DNA of 64,000 bases from Slackia heliotrinireducens DSM 20476 (GCF_000023885.1 NC_013165.1:620001-684000); one strand, 5' to 3'. Numbered from the stretch's first letter, positions 44,326 to 54,250 are shown. Numbers and translations are program-made. Notes: generated by a model not told the origin, from the letters alone.

Positions 44326-47300
44326 GTGCGCAGCAAGCACGAAATGCGCGCGAAAGGCGTGTTAGTAGGTCTTTTGTCATGCCTGCTTGTAATGTCGCTG
44401 GTTCCGGTGGGCGCGTTCTCCTCGGTTGGCGTTGGGCTGGCCTCTGCCGATGAGCTGGAGGAATCGGAAGCGCTTGAGATGGAAACGGCGACCGAAGAGG
44501 ATGTTGCCGTTCAAGATGAGCAGCCCGAATCGGATGCCGACGTCGAAGGTGTTGACGCGGAGCTCGAAGAAACGGCTGACCTGGAGCTTAAAACCCTGGA
44601 GTTCGAGAGCGACGAGCTGGTGGTGACGGCGGTCGAGACCGTAGAGGGCGCATTGCCCGAAGGCGCCAGCATCGAAGTCGTGAACCTGACGCCGAATTCC
44701 GTCGAGAACATGGAGGCGTTCGATGCGGGTGGAGCCGAGGCGGAGCAGGCTCAGGCAAACGTCGACGCATATCTGGATGCGATCCAGAAGGTTCAAGAAG
44801 ATGTCGTAGACGAGGATCGCGCAGTCGCGGGCGCCCTGGTGTATGACATCCGGATTCTTGACGCTGACGGCAATGAGATTGAACCGTCCGACACCATTGC
44901 GGTCTCCTTGCAGCAGAAGCAGGCCGTGGAACTTACGGCGGAAGCCACCGATTCCGACGGCATTGAAGTGGCCCACATTTCCGATGACGGAACGGCCGAA
45001 CCGGTTGACGCGACGGTGGAGACCGACAAGCACGGCTGCGTTGAATCCACCGATTTCGAATCGGACGCATTCTCCCTGTACGTGATTTTCGATACGGACA
45101 GCACGTCTCGCAACAAGCCGCAAACCATTGGCGATGTGGGTTGGATTCGTTTCGGCGAAGGGTTGAGCTCGCTGAGCGCCACGAACACGTTGCCTGGGGA
45201 TGGCAATGATACGAACGGTTGGCGGAAGTATCTCAAGATCAACGTGTATGCGCTTAAGGATGGAAAGAGCTCGTCGTCGCGCAATCCCAGCGACTACGAA
45301 TTGAAGGACTCGTTCGCCTATCTGAGCTTTTGGGATAACCTCAATGAGGGGTTCACTGTTGAGAGCTGGCAGTTGAGCAGCGACGTTCTATGGACGAGTT
45401 TCAGGATGGCTCATACGAGTGAAGCAACGGTCTTCGATGAGCCGAAGATTCAGGACAGCTATTACGCCACCCAAGGCTATGACGTGCTTGGGTGGGACCC
45501 TAACATTCTTGGCTTCCATTCGGACACGAATGAGCTGAACGTATACATTGACAATTCGAGCGTGATGCCTCCCACGCCCGCTGAGAGCAAGGGCACGGCG
45601 TACATCGTCAGGTATTACCATGCGGATGGCTCGTATAGCCAGGAGGACGGCCTGCTGACCGAACCTGGCCAGACGTTCAGCATCGATCAATCGGGCAAGG
45701 TCAACGCTGGCGAAGAATTCTCGGGCATGACCATTACCACGGGCAACCAGGCAATTGAAGCCGACACAAGCGCGGGTACTGCCACCATCAGCTACGATGC
45801 GGGCGTGCGCCTGGTCAAAGCGAACGTGTATTACAAAGGGAAGCCCGCGGAAGGCGACGGCCCTGAGGCTGGCAGCGCCGATGGCTTCGACACCGAGATC
45901 AAGGACGGTAAGAAAGTCTACGACACGACCCGCGAAGGGCTGCATACCGACAAGAACGCCAGCGTGACGGAGGGCTCGACCGACGGTCGCACCTTCGACC
46001 TGACGCTTGAGGCGTGGAATGTCGGCGAGAACATGGCCGATATCGGCATGGTGCTCGACTCGTCCGGCTCCATGGTATGGGCATCCGACAACTTGGAAAT
46101 GATTCAGAAGAGCAGATCCGACTGGACGTCTTTGATTGGCAATTACACCGAATACCAGTATTTGTCTCAGGATCAGGTTGATAAGATTCTGGACAAAACG
46201 AAGACTGACAACTCCAAGCTGAATTACAACGGGTATTACTACTATGTATATGATCCGGTTTCGACTGTGCTGGAGTACGTGCCGTTGGGGTATGCTGATG
46301 GGACAACTGGGGCTAACGGAGCGTTCGTCATGGACGGGCACACCATGGCAACTTGTCCGATTTCGCACCAAAGGGGTTGGTACTACGTAAACTCTGCAAG
46401 CAAAGATGTGTATGCGCAGAATGAGCCATATACCGCTAAAGAATACCGTGGCGCACAAGATGGATACTATGCTGGAGAAACGCACTGGCTGCCCAATCCG
46501 GGAAACAGTTCTGCAAAGTTCTATATCGACAACTCCGGCACTCTAAAATGCCGCTTCCAATTTGTTCAAAATAGCTGCTCGCCTGTATACATGAAGGCTG
46601 ATGAAGCATCCACGAAATCCGAGGTTTTGCAGAACTCTATTGCACGATTTGCAGCAACGCTGGGCTATCTGTCTCCTGGAAGCCAGATTGCCATGACCCG
46701 ATTCAGCGTGGATACGTTCTCCAATGCTGAATGCGCACTGTTGAACTGGACGAATGATACTGGTGAAGTGACTGCGGCGATGAACCAGGAGTACGGTAAT
46801 CCGCTGGCAGAAGGCGGTAGGGCCAACCAGACCTTGGACGGATTGAGGGTGTACAACTATGGCATCACGGGCTCCACGCACACGTATCGCGGCATTGAAT
46901 CGTACATCGAGAATATGACGAACGGGGCGTCCGGAGGTTACGTTCCCAATGCGCCCCAAGGAAACAATTCCAGGTATTTGATCATCTTCACGGACGGCAA
47001 GGACAACTCGGGCAATCTGCAGAAGTCGATGGATGATACTGACGCTTTGAAAAACAACGGATACACGATTATCACTGTGCTCATGCAATCGGCCGGCATG
47101 ACATCCGAAGACGTTGAACACTCGACGACGTTCTTGAAGCGACTGGCATCCAGTAACGCTTCAGGTGAAAAGTATTTCTACACGGCCATGTACAACGACC
47201 CGGAAGGCCTTGTGAAGGTGTTCCAAGATATCGCTCACGAAATCGCCAAGCCGCTGCAGGGGTATACGGTGCAGGACTACATCGACCCCAGGTTCGACCT

Positions 47301-48918
47301 GCTCGATGAAGAAGGCAACCCCATGACGGTGCTGAACGAGGATGGCACCTTCCCTGAGCGCGTTATCACGACTGCGGACGGAAAGCGCGCGATGCTTGCT
47401 TACGATACCGACAAGAAGATGTTCTACATCAAGTGGGAAGAGCAGGAGATTCCGACCTCAGCGGTGAACGCCGACAAGGCCATGCTGTGGACGTCGACCA
47501 TCACCCTGCGCGCGAAGGACGACTTCATCGGCGGTAACGAGATTCTGTCCAACGGCAACGAGTCCGGTCAGAACAAGGTGTTCGACCCCGAGAACTCCCA
47601 CAACCCCAGCAAGGACTTCCCCAAGACCACGGTGGACCCTGCGGTGCTGAATACGGATGTGGCGCACTATGAGGACACGGTGTTCTTGGGCGAGACCATC
47701 GTTCCGGCAACGGTGCTTTCCGATTATGTCGACTCAAAGATTGCGGATGGTGATTTGTATTTGGAGTACCTGGATCGCGCAGGCGACCAGGACAGGCAGG
47801 ATTACATCGCCAAGCTGAAATCCGACGGCACGGTTACCATCGATTACCGTTATCTGGCAAAGGACGGCGATGATACGTCTTATGCGGGTGGGAACAAGCA
47901 CGAAGGCGACGTCATCGGCACGCTGACATACACGTGGGAGCCGGTCACCGTGACGGAAGAGCCTGCGGCTCGCACGCCTGACGGAAATGAGTCCGCGGGC
48001 AACGCCTGGCGTTCGACCAGCGGTTTCGAAACCGACCAGACAGATACGCCTTACGGCTATCGCTTGCGCGTGACCTATACGCCGAAGAGCGTCGCCGACC
48101 GTGTGAACCCGGTGAAGAGCATGATCGACAACACGAAGCGCTTGCGTGAAGATGTCGGCACGCCGACTACGGAGCCGGTGAACGTCGATGCCTATCAGGT
48201 GTTCAACGTGGTGGAAGGCAAGATTCTTATCGAGAAGAAGATTGCGACCAAGTTTATCGAATCCGTTACGGAAGCAAACGGCAAAGGCACGTTCATCTTC
48301 ACGTTGAAGAAGGACGGCAATAACTTCGGGACGTACACCCTGGACATCACGAATCCGAGCTCGGATTGGAAGCAGAAGGTCGAAGGCGATTACACCCTGA
48401 TTTACCAATGGGTGGACGATCTGCCGCAGGGCGTGTACACCCTGAGCGAATCCATCGACCAAGGCAGCTTCATGACCGCAAGCATTCAGGCTGTGACCGT
48501 TGATTCGGATGACGACGCAACAGGCAAGCTGAACGGCTTCAGCAATTACGTCGAGAACACGGCCGATTACGCTGCGAAGTACACGAACACGACGTCTGAC
48601 GAAACCAACGTGGCGACGTGGTATATCGGCAAGGTGCAGGATTCGGTCCCGGGCACGTGCTCGTATGAGGCCACCGAGCCTACGCTTGCAAGCGTTCTTG
48701 ACTCCGCGTACGACGTCGACCCGGCGAAGGTCGCTGATGACACCACCGCCAAGAACTATCTGAATGCTCAGGTGGGCGAGGGTGTGGTCGAAAACACCCT
48801 GGTGTACAACCTGCCTGCAGCAGGCGGACCGGGCGTGTATCCGTTCTTGCTGGTTGGTTCGTTCGTCGCGGCGTTCATGTTCTTGCGTCTGCGTGACAAC
48901 CGCCGTCTAGCTGCATAG
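44326..48918 (+). CDS. Large vWA-domain pilus tip adhesin with LPAAG anchor
   Basis: A 1530-residue exported protein. The signal peptide (about 1-42) is followed by an acidic segment and a first domain around residues 85-260 (ALPEGASIEVV). A von Willebrand A domain carries the MIDAS motif MVLDSSGSMVW near residue 577 and IIFTDGKDN near 885, with about 300 residues between, so it has a large insertion like other Gram-positive tip adhesins. CnaB-like repeats follow, including KILIEKKIATKF near 1300 and FIFTLKKDGNN. The anchor is LPAAGGPGVYPFLLVG near 1495. It starts at GTG 44326 with AAGGAG close before it. It would sit at the pilus tip and bind host ligands. Confidence 0.85.
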   Translation: MRSKHEMRAKGVLVGLLSCLLVMSLVPVGAFSSVGVGLASADELEESEALEMETATEEDVAVQDEQPESDADVEGVDAELEETADLELKTLEFESDELVVTAVETVEGALPEGASIEVVNLTPNSVENMEAFDAGGAEAEQAQANVDAYLDAIQKVQEDVVDEDRAVAGALVYDIRILDADGNEIEPSDTIAVSLQQKQAVELTAEATDSDGIEVAHISDDGTAEPVDATVETDKHGCVESTDFESDAFSLYVIFDTDSTSRNKPQTIGDVGWIRFGEGLSSLSATNTLPGDGNDTNGWRKYLKINVYALKDGKSSSSRNPSDYELKDSFAYLSFWDNLNEGFTVESWQLSSDVLWTSFRMAHTSEATVFDEPKIQDSYYATQGYDVLGWDPNILGFHSDTNELNVYIDNSSVMPPTPAESKGTAYIVRYYHADGSYSQEDGLLTEPGQTFSIDQSGKVNAGEEFSGMTITTGNQAIEADTSAGTATISYDAGVRLVKANVYYKGKPAEGDGPEAGSADGFDTEIKDGKKVYDTTREGLHTDKNASVTEGSTDGRTFDLTLEAWNVGENMADIGMVLDSSGSMVWASDNLEMIQKSRSDWTSLIGNYTEYQYLSQDQVDKILDKTKTDNSKLNYNGYYYYVYDPVSTVLEYVPLGYADGTTGANGAFVMDGHTMATCPISHQRGWYYVNSASKDVYAQNEPYTAKEYRGAQDGYYAGETHWLPNPGNSSAKFYIDNSGTLKCRFQFVQNSCSPVYMKADEASTKSEVLQNSIARFAATLGYLSPGSQIAMTRFSVDTFSNAECALLNWTNDTGEVTAAMNQEYGNPLAEGGRANQTLDGLRVYNYGITGSTHTYRGIESYIENMTNGASGGYVPNAPQGNNSRYLIIFTDGKDNSGNLQKSMDDTDALKNNGYTIITVLMQSAGMTSEDVEHSTTFLKRLASSNASGEKYFYTAMYNDPEGLVKVFQDIAHEIAKPLQGYTVQDYIDPRFDLLDEEGNPMTVLNEDGTFPERVITTADGKRAMLAYDTDKKMFYIKWEEQEIPTSAVNADKAMLWTSTITLRAKDDFIGGNEILSNGNESGQNKVFDPENSHNPSKDFPKTTVDPAVLNTDVAHYEDTVFLGETIVPATVLSDYVDSKIADGDLYLEYLDRAGDQDRQDYIAKLKSDGTVTIDYRYLAKDGDDTSYAGGNKHEGDVIGTLTYTWEPVTVTEEPAARTPDGNESAGNAWRSTSGFETDQTDTPYGYRLRVTYTPKSVADRVNPVKSMIDNTKRLREDVGTPTTEPVNVDAYQVFNVVEGKILIEKKIATKFIESVTEANGKGTFIFTLKKDGNNFGTYTLDITNPSSDWKQKVEGDYTLIYQWVDDLPQGVYTLSESIDQGSFMTASIQAVTVDSDDDATGKLNGFSNYVENTADYAAKYTNTTSDETNVATWYIGKVQDSVPGTCSYEATEPTLASVLDSAYDVDPAKVADDTTAKNYLNAQVGEGVVENTLVYNLPAAGGPGVYPFLLVGSFVAAFMFLRLRDNRRLAA

Positions 48919-48942
48919 CAAGCACCCGAATGCGGCAACGTT

Positions 48943-48978
48943 CTGCGCCCTGGGATGGACATCCGTCCCAGGGCGCAG
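48943..48978 (+). terminator. Terminator after the tip adhesin gene
   Basis: CTGCGCCCTGGGA, loop, TCCCAGGGCGCAG: 13-bp perfect stem 24 bases past the stop, with only TTGGTTT behind it. Confidence 0.75.
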
Positions 48979-49091
48979 TTGGTTTCAGTTCCATGTTTTG
49001 AGGGTCTTTCGACGGTGGATTGCGGCGGCCGCGAAGGATGTCGCTGGGTATTTGGCAATCGACTCGCGCGATGCAGGTGCGTCTAGGTCGG

Positions 49092-49919
49092 CTAGCTGGG
49101 CAGGTCGGCGAGGTATTCTTCCAGACATTGGCCGCTCTCGTGCATGTCCCGAGCCGCGTCTTCTCCAACATACCGAAAATGCCAGGGCTCGTAGTCGATT
49201 CCGGTCAAGTCTTCTTTCCCTTGCGGATACCGCAGGATCCAGCCGTACTCCCAACTGTGCTCGGCCATCCACTGATGGACCGCCGTGTTGGTTTCCCATG
49301 TGCCCTGCTCGCTGGTCACGTCAATGGCCAGACCCGTTTCGTGCTCGCTTGTTCCAGGTTCGGCGACAGTCCTGAGCGCCTGCTGCCGGGCTTCCTTTTC
49401 CGTCAGGCCCGCCGCCGTGCCTTCTGCAATCTTGGCGTCAAGCACTTGTTGTTGCCGTTCTCGGGATCGGTATGACGAGTTCACCTTCGGCCGAAGGCCG
49501 GCGGAACGGGCATCGTCGAACATGCGCTGCAGGTCAGGATAGCAACGCTCGTCCACAAACTGGCCGTCGCGCAGCTCGATCAAGTCAGGTTCGGTGGGTT
49601 CCATTGGGTTGTCGGCGTTTACCAGCACCAGCCGCCAGTCATCCTGGCCGCCGGGCTTGTTGTCGAACCACGACGACACGCACCCCGCGGGTCCTGTCGT
49701 GAAGGCCTCCGAGTTCGCATCCCGGTTCGACATATCCACTAGGGCAGCACCTATGCCGACGGCGATGGCCACCACGAAAACCAGGCAGGTCAGTAGGATC
49801 TTCGTCAGCAGACGACGCCGCCAGCTCGAAGCCGGCGTATGCGCATGCATCGTCTCAACGTTTCGATGGCGGTTGTAGTGGGAGCCGTACCTGGAGTAGT
49901 TTTGAACGTTTTCGTCCAT
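49092..49919 (-). CDS. VanY-like D-alanyl-D-alanine carboxypeptidase (M15B)
   Basis: A 275-residue membrane-anchored peptidase. A single N-terminal helix is at about 35-60. The extracellular M15 domain has VNSSYRSRERQQQVLDAK, then the zinc motif SEHETGLAIDVTS (HxxxxxxD), and EPWHFRYVG with the catalytic Glu and third zinc ligand. Such enzymes remove the terminal D-Ala of cell-wall pentapeptides, lowering the vancomycin target. It is divergent from a VanRS-like two-component system 157 bases away, as in van clusters. ATG 49919 has AGGAGG upstream. Confidence 0.88.
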   Translation of the reverse strand: MDENVQNYSRYGSHYNRHRNVETMHAHTPASSWRRRLLTKILLTCLVFVVAIAVGIGAALVDMSNRDANSEAFTTGPAGCVSSWFDNKPGGQDDWRLVLVNADNPMEPTEPDLIELRDGQFVDERCYPDLQRMFDDARSAGLRPKVNSSYRSRERQQQVLDAKIAEGTAAGLTEKEARQQALRTVAEPGTSEHETGLAIDVTSEQGTWETNTAVHQWMAEHSWEYGWILRYPQGKEDLTGIDYEPWHFRYVGEDAARDMHESGQCLEEYLADLPS

Positions 49920-50063
49920 ACGCACCTCCTCGTGTCCAGCCGTATGGATTCGTTCACAAGGTACGCGCAGGCCGCCTTAATCTTCCCATGTCAAACCCTT
50001 ATCTTTTCCTTAAGATTCCATTGCGGGCCGGTTACGCGCTCGGCATTGCGCGCGCACCTCGGA

Positions 50064-50069
50064 TACAAT
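50064..50069 (+). promoter_or_regulatory. TACAAT -10 element directly before the VanR-like gene
   Basis: TACAAT ends 7 bases before ATG 50076, so transcription would start at the start codon. No ribosome site and no good -35 are visible. Confidence 0.45.
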
Positions 50070-50075
50070 GGCGTC

Positions 50076-50804
50076 ATGAACGCGAATCCGAACAGCGCAT
50101 CCAGGCCAAAAATCCTGGTCGTCGACGACGACCAGGGCATCACGACGCTTGTCGCCGAGGTACTGGCCAGCGCGGGCATGGACGCCGCAGCTTGCCATTC
50201 CGGCTACGATGCCTTGGACGTGTTCGCCAAGGAACCTTTCGATTTGGTGCTGATCGACATCATGATGCCCGGTATGGACGGTTTTGAGCTGTGTGCGAAC
50301 CTGCGCCAGGTGACCGATGCCCCCATCGTGTTCCTGACCGCGAAGGATGGCGAAAGCGACCTGGTCGTGGGCCTTTCCCTTGGTGCCGACGACTACATCG
50401 TCAAACCCTTCCGTCCGCGCGAGCTCGTCGCCCGCATTCGGGCCAGGCTTCGTACGCCGAGTGCAGGTGCGTTCGAACCGTCGGACGTGGTGGTTACGAG
50501 GGACTTCGACATAAACCGTCGCACCCACGAGGCAATGCTCCATGGCTGCCGGCTTGATCTGACGCCCAAGGAATTCGCTGTGCTGCTGCATCTGGCGGAG
50601 CGCGCGGGCGAGCCTGTTTCGGCCCGCGACCTGTACGAACGCGCGTGGGGTGAAACGTACGACGCGTCAGCCGGCAACACCGTCATGGTCCATATTCGGC
50701 ACCTTCGCAAGAAGTGCGCCGATGTCGATTCGTCGCAAACGTTCATCGACACCGTATGGGGAGTGGGCTATCGGCTGCACGGTCCGCAAAGGAGCACTGC
50801 ATGA
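50076..50804 (+). CDS. OmpR-family response regulator, VanR-like
   Basis: A 242-residue two-domain response regulator. The receiver (about 10-125) has the acidic pocket VVDDDQG, phospho-acceptor Asp in LVLIDIMMPGMDG, FLTAKDG and VKPFRPREL. A C-terminal winged helix has LTPKEFAVLLHLAERAG and GNTVMVHIRHLRKKC. It starts leaderless or nearly so after TACAAT. The ATG of the downstream kinase overlaps its stop by 4 bases, so the two are translated together. With the divergent VanY-like gene this resembles a vanR-S-Y module, but lacks vanHAX, so glycopeptide resistance itself is not indicated. Confidence 0.88.
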   Translation: MNANPNSASRPKILVVDDDQGITTLVAEVLASAGMDAAACHSGYDALDVFAKEPFDLVLIDIMMPGMDGFELCANLRQVTDAPIVFLTAKDGESDLVVGLSLGADDYIVKPFRPRELVARIRARLRTPSAGAFEPSDVVVTRDFDINRRTHEAMLHGCRLDLTPKEFAVLLHLAERAGEPVSARDLYERAWGETYDASAGNTVMVHIRHLRKKCADVDSSQTFIDTVWGVGYRLHGPQRSTA

Positions 50805-52018
50805 CGTCGAACGGAGCAGAAAAGAACGTGCAGGGGCAGGCGCTTCGGCGCAGCCTGTATGTGACGCTTGCCGCTTGGACTGCACTGTACATCCTGGTTT
50901 TTCTGGCCGCCGTCGCCTACTTCGAGTTTTCCGAAAAGGGCGAGGTGGCGGAGATGATTGCCGCCCGCACCTCGACGTACTACGTGCTGAAAGAAGACGA
51001 GGCGGAAGACTACCTTGAGACACTGGACGTGCCGCGAGGGAATTTCCAAACCGTGAGCAGCAACGACGGCGAGGTGGTCGTACGTGACCTGACCACATAT
51101 TATTTTATCCGGTCGCTTAAGTGGCCCATTGCCGTGGCGGTGTTCTTCATCGGATACGTGGTGGTCGTGTGTCTGCTGATAACCAGATCGGTGGGGTATT
51201 TCAACGAGCTTTCGGAGGCCCTTGCAGGGGTTGTGCGGCACAGGGACCAGCCGGTGCGGCTGTCTCGCGAGCTGGCGGTTATCCAAGGCGAGCTGAACGA
51301 GGTTCGCGAAGCGGCGCTGGCGGACGAACGCGCGGCAGGCGAGGCCGAGCGGCGCAAAAACGAGCTGGTTGCATATCTGGCGCACGACATCCGCACGCCC
51401 CTCACGTCGGTGGTGGGGTATCTGTCCCTGATGAACGAAGCCCCCGATCTGCCCGACGAGCAGCGCAAACGATATGTGTCAGCTGCGCTTGCAAAGGCGG
51501 AGCTGCTGGATACTTTGACGGCGGAGTTTTTCGAGATCACACGGTACAATCTGGCGACCATTCCCATCGAGCGGACGGATGTGGGTGTGCGGCTGTTTTT
51601 GGAGCAGATCGCCGAGGAATTCCTTCCCGAAATGCAGCGTCGCTCCATTACGTCACGCGTTGATGCGCTTGAGGATGCCGAGATTCGCATCGACCCCGAC
51701 AAGATGGCCCGCGCCATCGGAAACGTCGTACGCAACGCAGTGGCTTATGCCGACGACGGTTCGGAAGTGGTGCTTTCGGCACGACGGGCAGACGATGCAG
51801 GGTGGGAGATCGTCGTTTCTGACCAGGGCAGGGAGATTGCGCCCGAGCATCTGGAGAGCATCTTCGACCGATTCTACCGCGAGGATAATGCGCGCTCGTC
51901 AAGCGGCAATGCGGGGCTCGGGCTTGCAATCGCCAAGGAAATCGTCGAGGCTCATGGCGGCTCCATTCGTGCTGAAAGCGCCGACGGCACCACCCGCTTC
52001 ATTATCCTGCTGCCTTAG
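50801..52018 (+). CDS. Sensor histidine kinase, VanS-like
   Basis: A 405-residue membrane kinase. Two membrane helices (about 18-40 and 105-130) bracket a short extracellular sensor loop of ~65 residues. A HAMP-like linker leads to the phosphoacceptor AHDIRTPLTSVVGYL, then the ATP-binding domain with NVVRNAVAYADDGS (N box), VSDQGREIAPEHLESIFDRFYR and SSGNAGLGLAIAKEIVEAHGG (G boxes). The small extracellular loop fits sensing of an envelope signal through the membrane. It overlaps the response-regulator stop by 4 bases. Confidence 0.88.
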   Translation: MTSNGAEKNVQGQALRRSLYVTLAAWTALYILVFLAAVAYFEFSEKGEVAEMIAARTSTYYVLKEDEAEDYLETLDVPRGNFQTVSSNDGEVVVRDLTTYYFIRSLKWPIAVAVFFIGYVVVVCLLITRSVGYFNELSEALAGVVRHRDQPVRLSRELAVIQGELNEVREAALADERAAGEAERRKNELVAYLAHDIRTPLTSVVGYLSLMNEAPDLPDEQRKRYVSAALAKAELLDTLTAEFFEITRYNLATIPIERTDVGVRLFLEQIAEEFLPEMQRRSITSRVDALEDAEIRIDPDKMARAIGNVVRNAVAYADDGSEVVLSARRADDAGWEIVVSDQGREIAPEHLESIFDRFYREDNARSSSGNAGLGLAIAKEIVEAHGGSIRAESADGTTRFIILLP

Positions 52019-52185
52019 TGGCGCGGCTTTTGCATCGCGTTTGCTTTCCGCGGTGGGCGAACAGTCCTGAAGCCGATGCTGGATGTCCGGTCAAGCCTTG
52101 TGGAGTCTGGAAACGACAGGTATCCGCGTCTGGGTCCACAACTTTTGCCGAAAACGGCCTTTTCGGGGAAAGGAACTGCATCGCA

Positions 52186-53448
52186 TCACGGAGCAAGCGG
52201 CAGACGGATCTCGACGCGTGTGCCGCCGCCTTCGGATTCCATGAAGCGCGCCTCACCTCTGCAGGAAGATGCGATGCGGCGGACTATGACCAGGCCAAGG
52301 CCGTGTTCGGGCAAGTCGCCTGACGGCGGGCGTTTCAGCTCGTGGAGCATGTCGGCGTCAAGGCCTCGCCCGTCGTCTTCCACCGTGAGCAGACAGCTAC
52401 GCTTGCGGAAGATCCTTCGGGGCGCTTCAGTCAGGCTTATGTGCACCGAGCAGCCATTGGGATTGTGGCGAACGCTGTTCCTTACGAGGTTGACCACCAT
52501 GCGCCGGAACAGCGATGCGCTCCCCATGACCGCAAACGTCTCGGCGCGCTTGTCCACATCGACCGTGATGGGGTGCAGGCCGTCCGCATCGTCGTTCATC
52601 GCATCGACGGCAACGGCGCGCACGATGGGTGCGAGCATGACCGGTTCGGCATCAACCGGCTCCATGGCATAGCTCAGCCGGTTGGCTGCGTTCAGGTCGC
52701 CGACCAGGGAGGCGACATCGCCGATCTTGGACGCTATCCGCGAAGCCCGAGCCCTTCGGCTTTCGTCAAGCACGTCGTCGCCCGCCAGCGTGTCGGCGTC
52801 GGCAAGCGCCACAGCCAACGGCGTGCGCACGTCATGGCTCACAGCGGCGACCCATTCCCTACGGGCATGGTCGCGTTCGGCCCATGACCTGCGCGCATAT
52901 CCTCTCACCACGACGATGGCCACTATCACGTTGGCCGCGAACAACGCCACGAACAGTATTCCTGTCAGCACGATGGTGTTCATGTTGGTGCTGAAGCTGT
53001 ACTTCCACTCCGCCCCCTTGGGCGAGCCCATCACCAATATGCCGTCGTCCCGGACGCGTGTCACCACCGGGTAGTCAGACAGGTACCAACGGGAGAAAGA
53101 CGCCACGTCTGACATGGTGTAGTGCCGGGGCACGTCTTCGGGCAGGTCGAAGGCCCATACGACGGAACCCTCCTCGTCGATGAGCATCGCCCACTGCTCG
53201 CGCGTGCGCAGTGCGGCGCTCACGTCGTCGGGCAACGTGTATTCGCCTTGTTCCAATGTAAGGCCGTCGGCAAGCTGCTCCATGTTGGGCGGCGCCAAAA
53301 AGCTCCTCTCGTCGTGGAGCGAGCCAGACAGGGTCGTGAACACCAGCATGACCAGCACATTCACGACGAGCGCTGCAAAGGCGAAGCCCACGGCGAATTC
53401 TACGATGCGTAGCCCCTCGCGGGCCTTCGCCAAAAGCGGCCGCCTCAT
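52186..53448 (-). CDS. Sensor histidine kinase of the second two-component system
   Basis: A 420-residue kinase. Membrane helices at about 18-40 and 155-180 enclose an extracellular sensor domain of ~115 residues. The phosphoacceptor is AAVSHDVRTPLAVALAD, with N box NLVRNSVRHNPNG and G boxes VEDDGRGLD and GDLPEHGLGLVIVRRIA. Start at ATG 53448 overlapping the stop of its response regulator (ATGA), so the upstream-extending frame is not used. It is divergent, with its regulator, from a lantibiotic-type ABC transporter that it probably controls. Confidence 0.88.
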   Translation of the reverse strand: MRRPLLAKAREGLRIVEFAVGFAFAALVVNVLVMLVFTTLSGSLHDERSFLAPPNMEQLADGLTLEQGEYTLPDDVSAALRTREQWAMLIDEEGSVVWAFDLPEDVPRHYTMSDVASFSRWYLSDYPVVTRVRDDGILVMGSPKGAEWKYSFSTNMNTIVLTGILFVALFAANVIVAIVVVRGYARRSWAERDHARREWVAAVSHDVRTPLAVALADADTLAGDDVLDESRRARASRIASKIGDVASLVGDLNAANRLSYAMEPVDAEPVMLAPIVRAVAVDAMNDDADGLHPITVDVDKRAETFAVMGSASLFRRMVVNLVRNSVRHNPNGCSVHISLTEAPRRIFRKRSCLLTVEDDGRGLDADMLHELKRPPSGDLPEHGLGLVIVRRIASSCRGEARFMESEGGGTRVEIRLPLAP

Positions 53449-54152
53449 CGGGAACCGTCCTTGGCCAGGCGGTACCCAAGTCCGCGTACGGTCAGAATCC
53501 ACTGCGGGTCGGACGGGTCGTCTTCTATCTTCTCGCGAAGACGTCGCACGTGGACCATAAGCGCGTTGGCGTATCCAAAGCTGGTGCCCCACACGGCCTG
53601 GGCCAAGTCGTCGCTGGTCACAATGGACCCACGGCTTCGCACGAGCCGGCTGAGCAGGGCGTGTTCCTTAGCGGTAAGCGTTTCGCCCGACCCGTCGGCA
53701 CGCGTGACTTCGCCTGACCCCAGGTCCACGGTGCAGTCTCCGAGAGCCACAAGGTGCGGCTCCGCGGCGGCGCCATAGGTGCGCTTCAGTACGGCTGCAA
53801 GACGAAGCACCAGTTCACGAGGGAGAAACGGCTTGGTGATGTAGTCGTCCGCACCCAGGCCGAGACCTCTCAGCCGGGCCTCGTCCTCGTCGCGGGCCGA
53901 CACGATGATCGCAGGGGCCTGGCTTGTCTGGCGAACGGTTCGCAGCAGGTCGAAGCCGTTTCCGTCGGGTAGCATCACATCAATCAGCATGGCGTCGGGC
54001 GACCACGTGGCAATGGCCCTGAGCGCGTCGGCAACCGTGCCCGCATGGCGCACCTGGCGCCAACCTTCCCGCGCGACAAGCTCGCAGATGACATCGCGAA
54101 GCGACGGGTCGTCTTCGATCACGAGTATGCGCGCATCGTATATATCTCGCAT
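53445..54152 (-). CDS. OmpR-family response regulator of the second system
   Basis: A 235-residue response regulator. The receiver has VIEDDPSLRDV, phospho-acceptor Asp in AMLIDVMLPDGNG, IIVSARDE and ITKPFLPREL. The winged-helix part has LTAKEHALLSRLVRSRG and FGYANALMVHVRRLREKIEDDP. It is translated just before the kinase with a 4-base overlap. The 166-base region to the divergent ABC genes has a tandem GCAAGC repeat spaced 11 bases, a plausible site for this protein. Confidence 0.88.
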   Translation of the reverse strand: MRDIYDARILVIEDDPSLRDVICELVAREGWRQVRHAGTVADALRAIATWSPDAMLIDVMLPDGNGFDLLRTVRQTSQAPAIIVSARDEDEARLRGLGLGADDYITKPFLPRELVLRLAAVLKRTYGAAAEPHLVALGDCTVDLGSGEVTRADGSGETLTAKEHALLSRLVRSRGSIVTSDDLAQAVWGTSFGYANALMVHVRRLREKIEDDPSDPQWILTVRGLGYRLAKDGSR

Positions 54153-54250
54153 GAGTTCCCTTCCGTTTGCGGCTCTTACCAGCCATTATCCACAACCGCG
54201 ACGCCTTTTCGGGGCAAGCTTGCGAAACGTAAGGTTGCCGAAAGATACAC

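Noticed and set aside
49092-52018. Full vancomycin resistance cluster
   Set aside because: Only VanR-, VanS- and VanY-like genes are present. No VanH, VanA/B-type ligase or VanX gene is found in the flanks.
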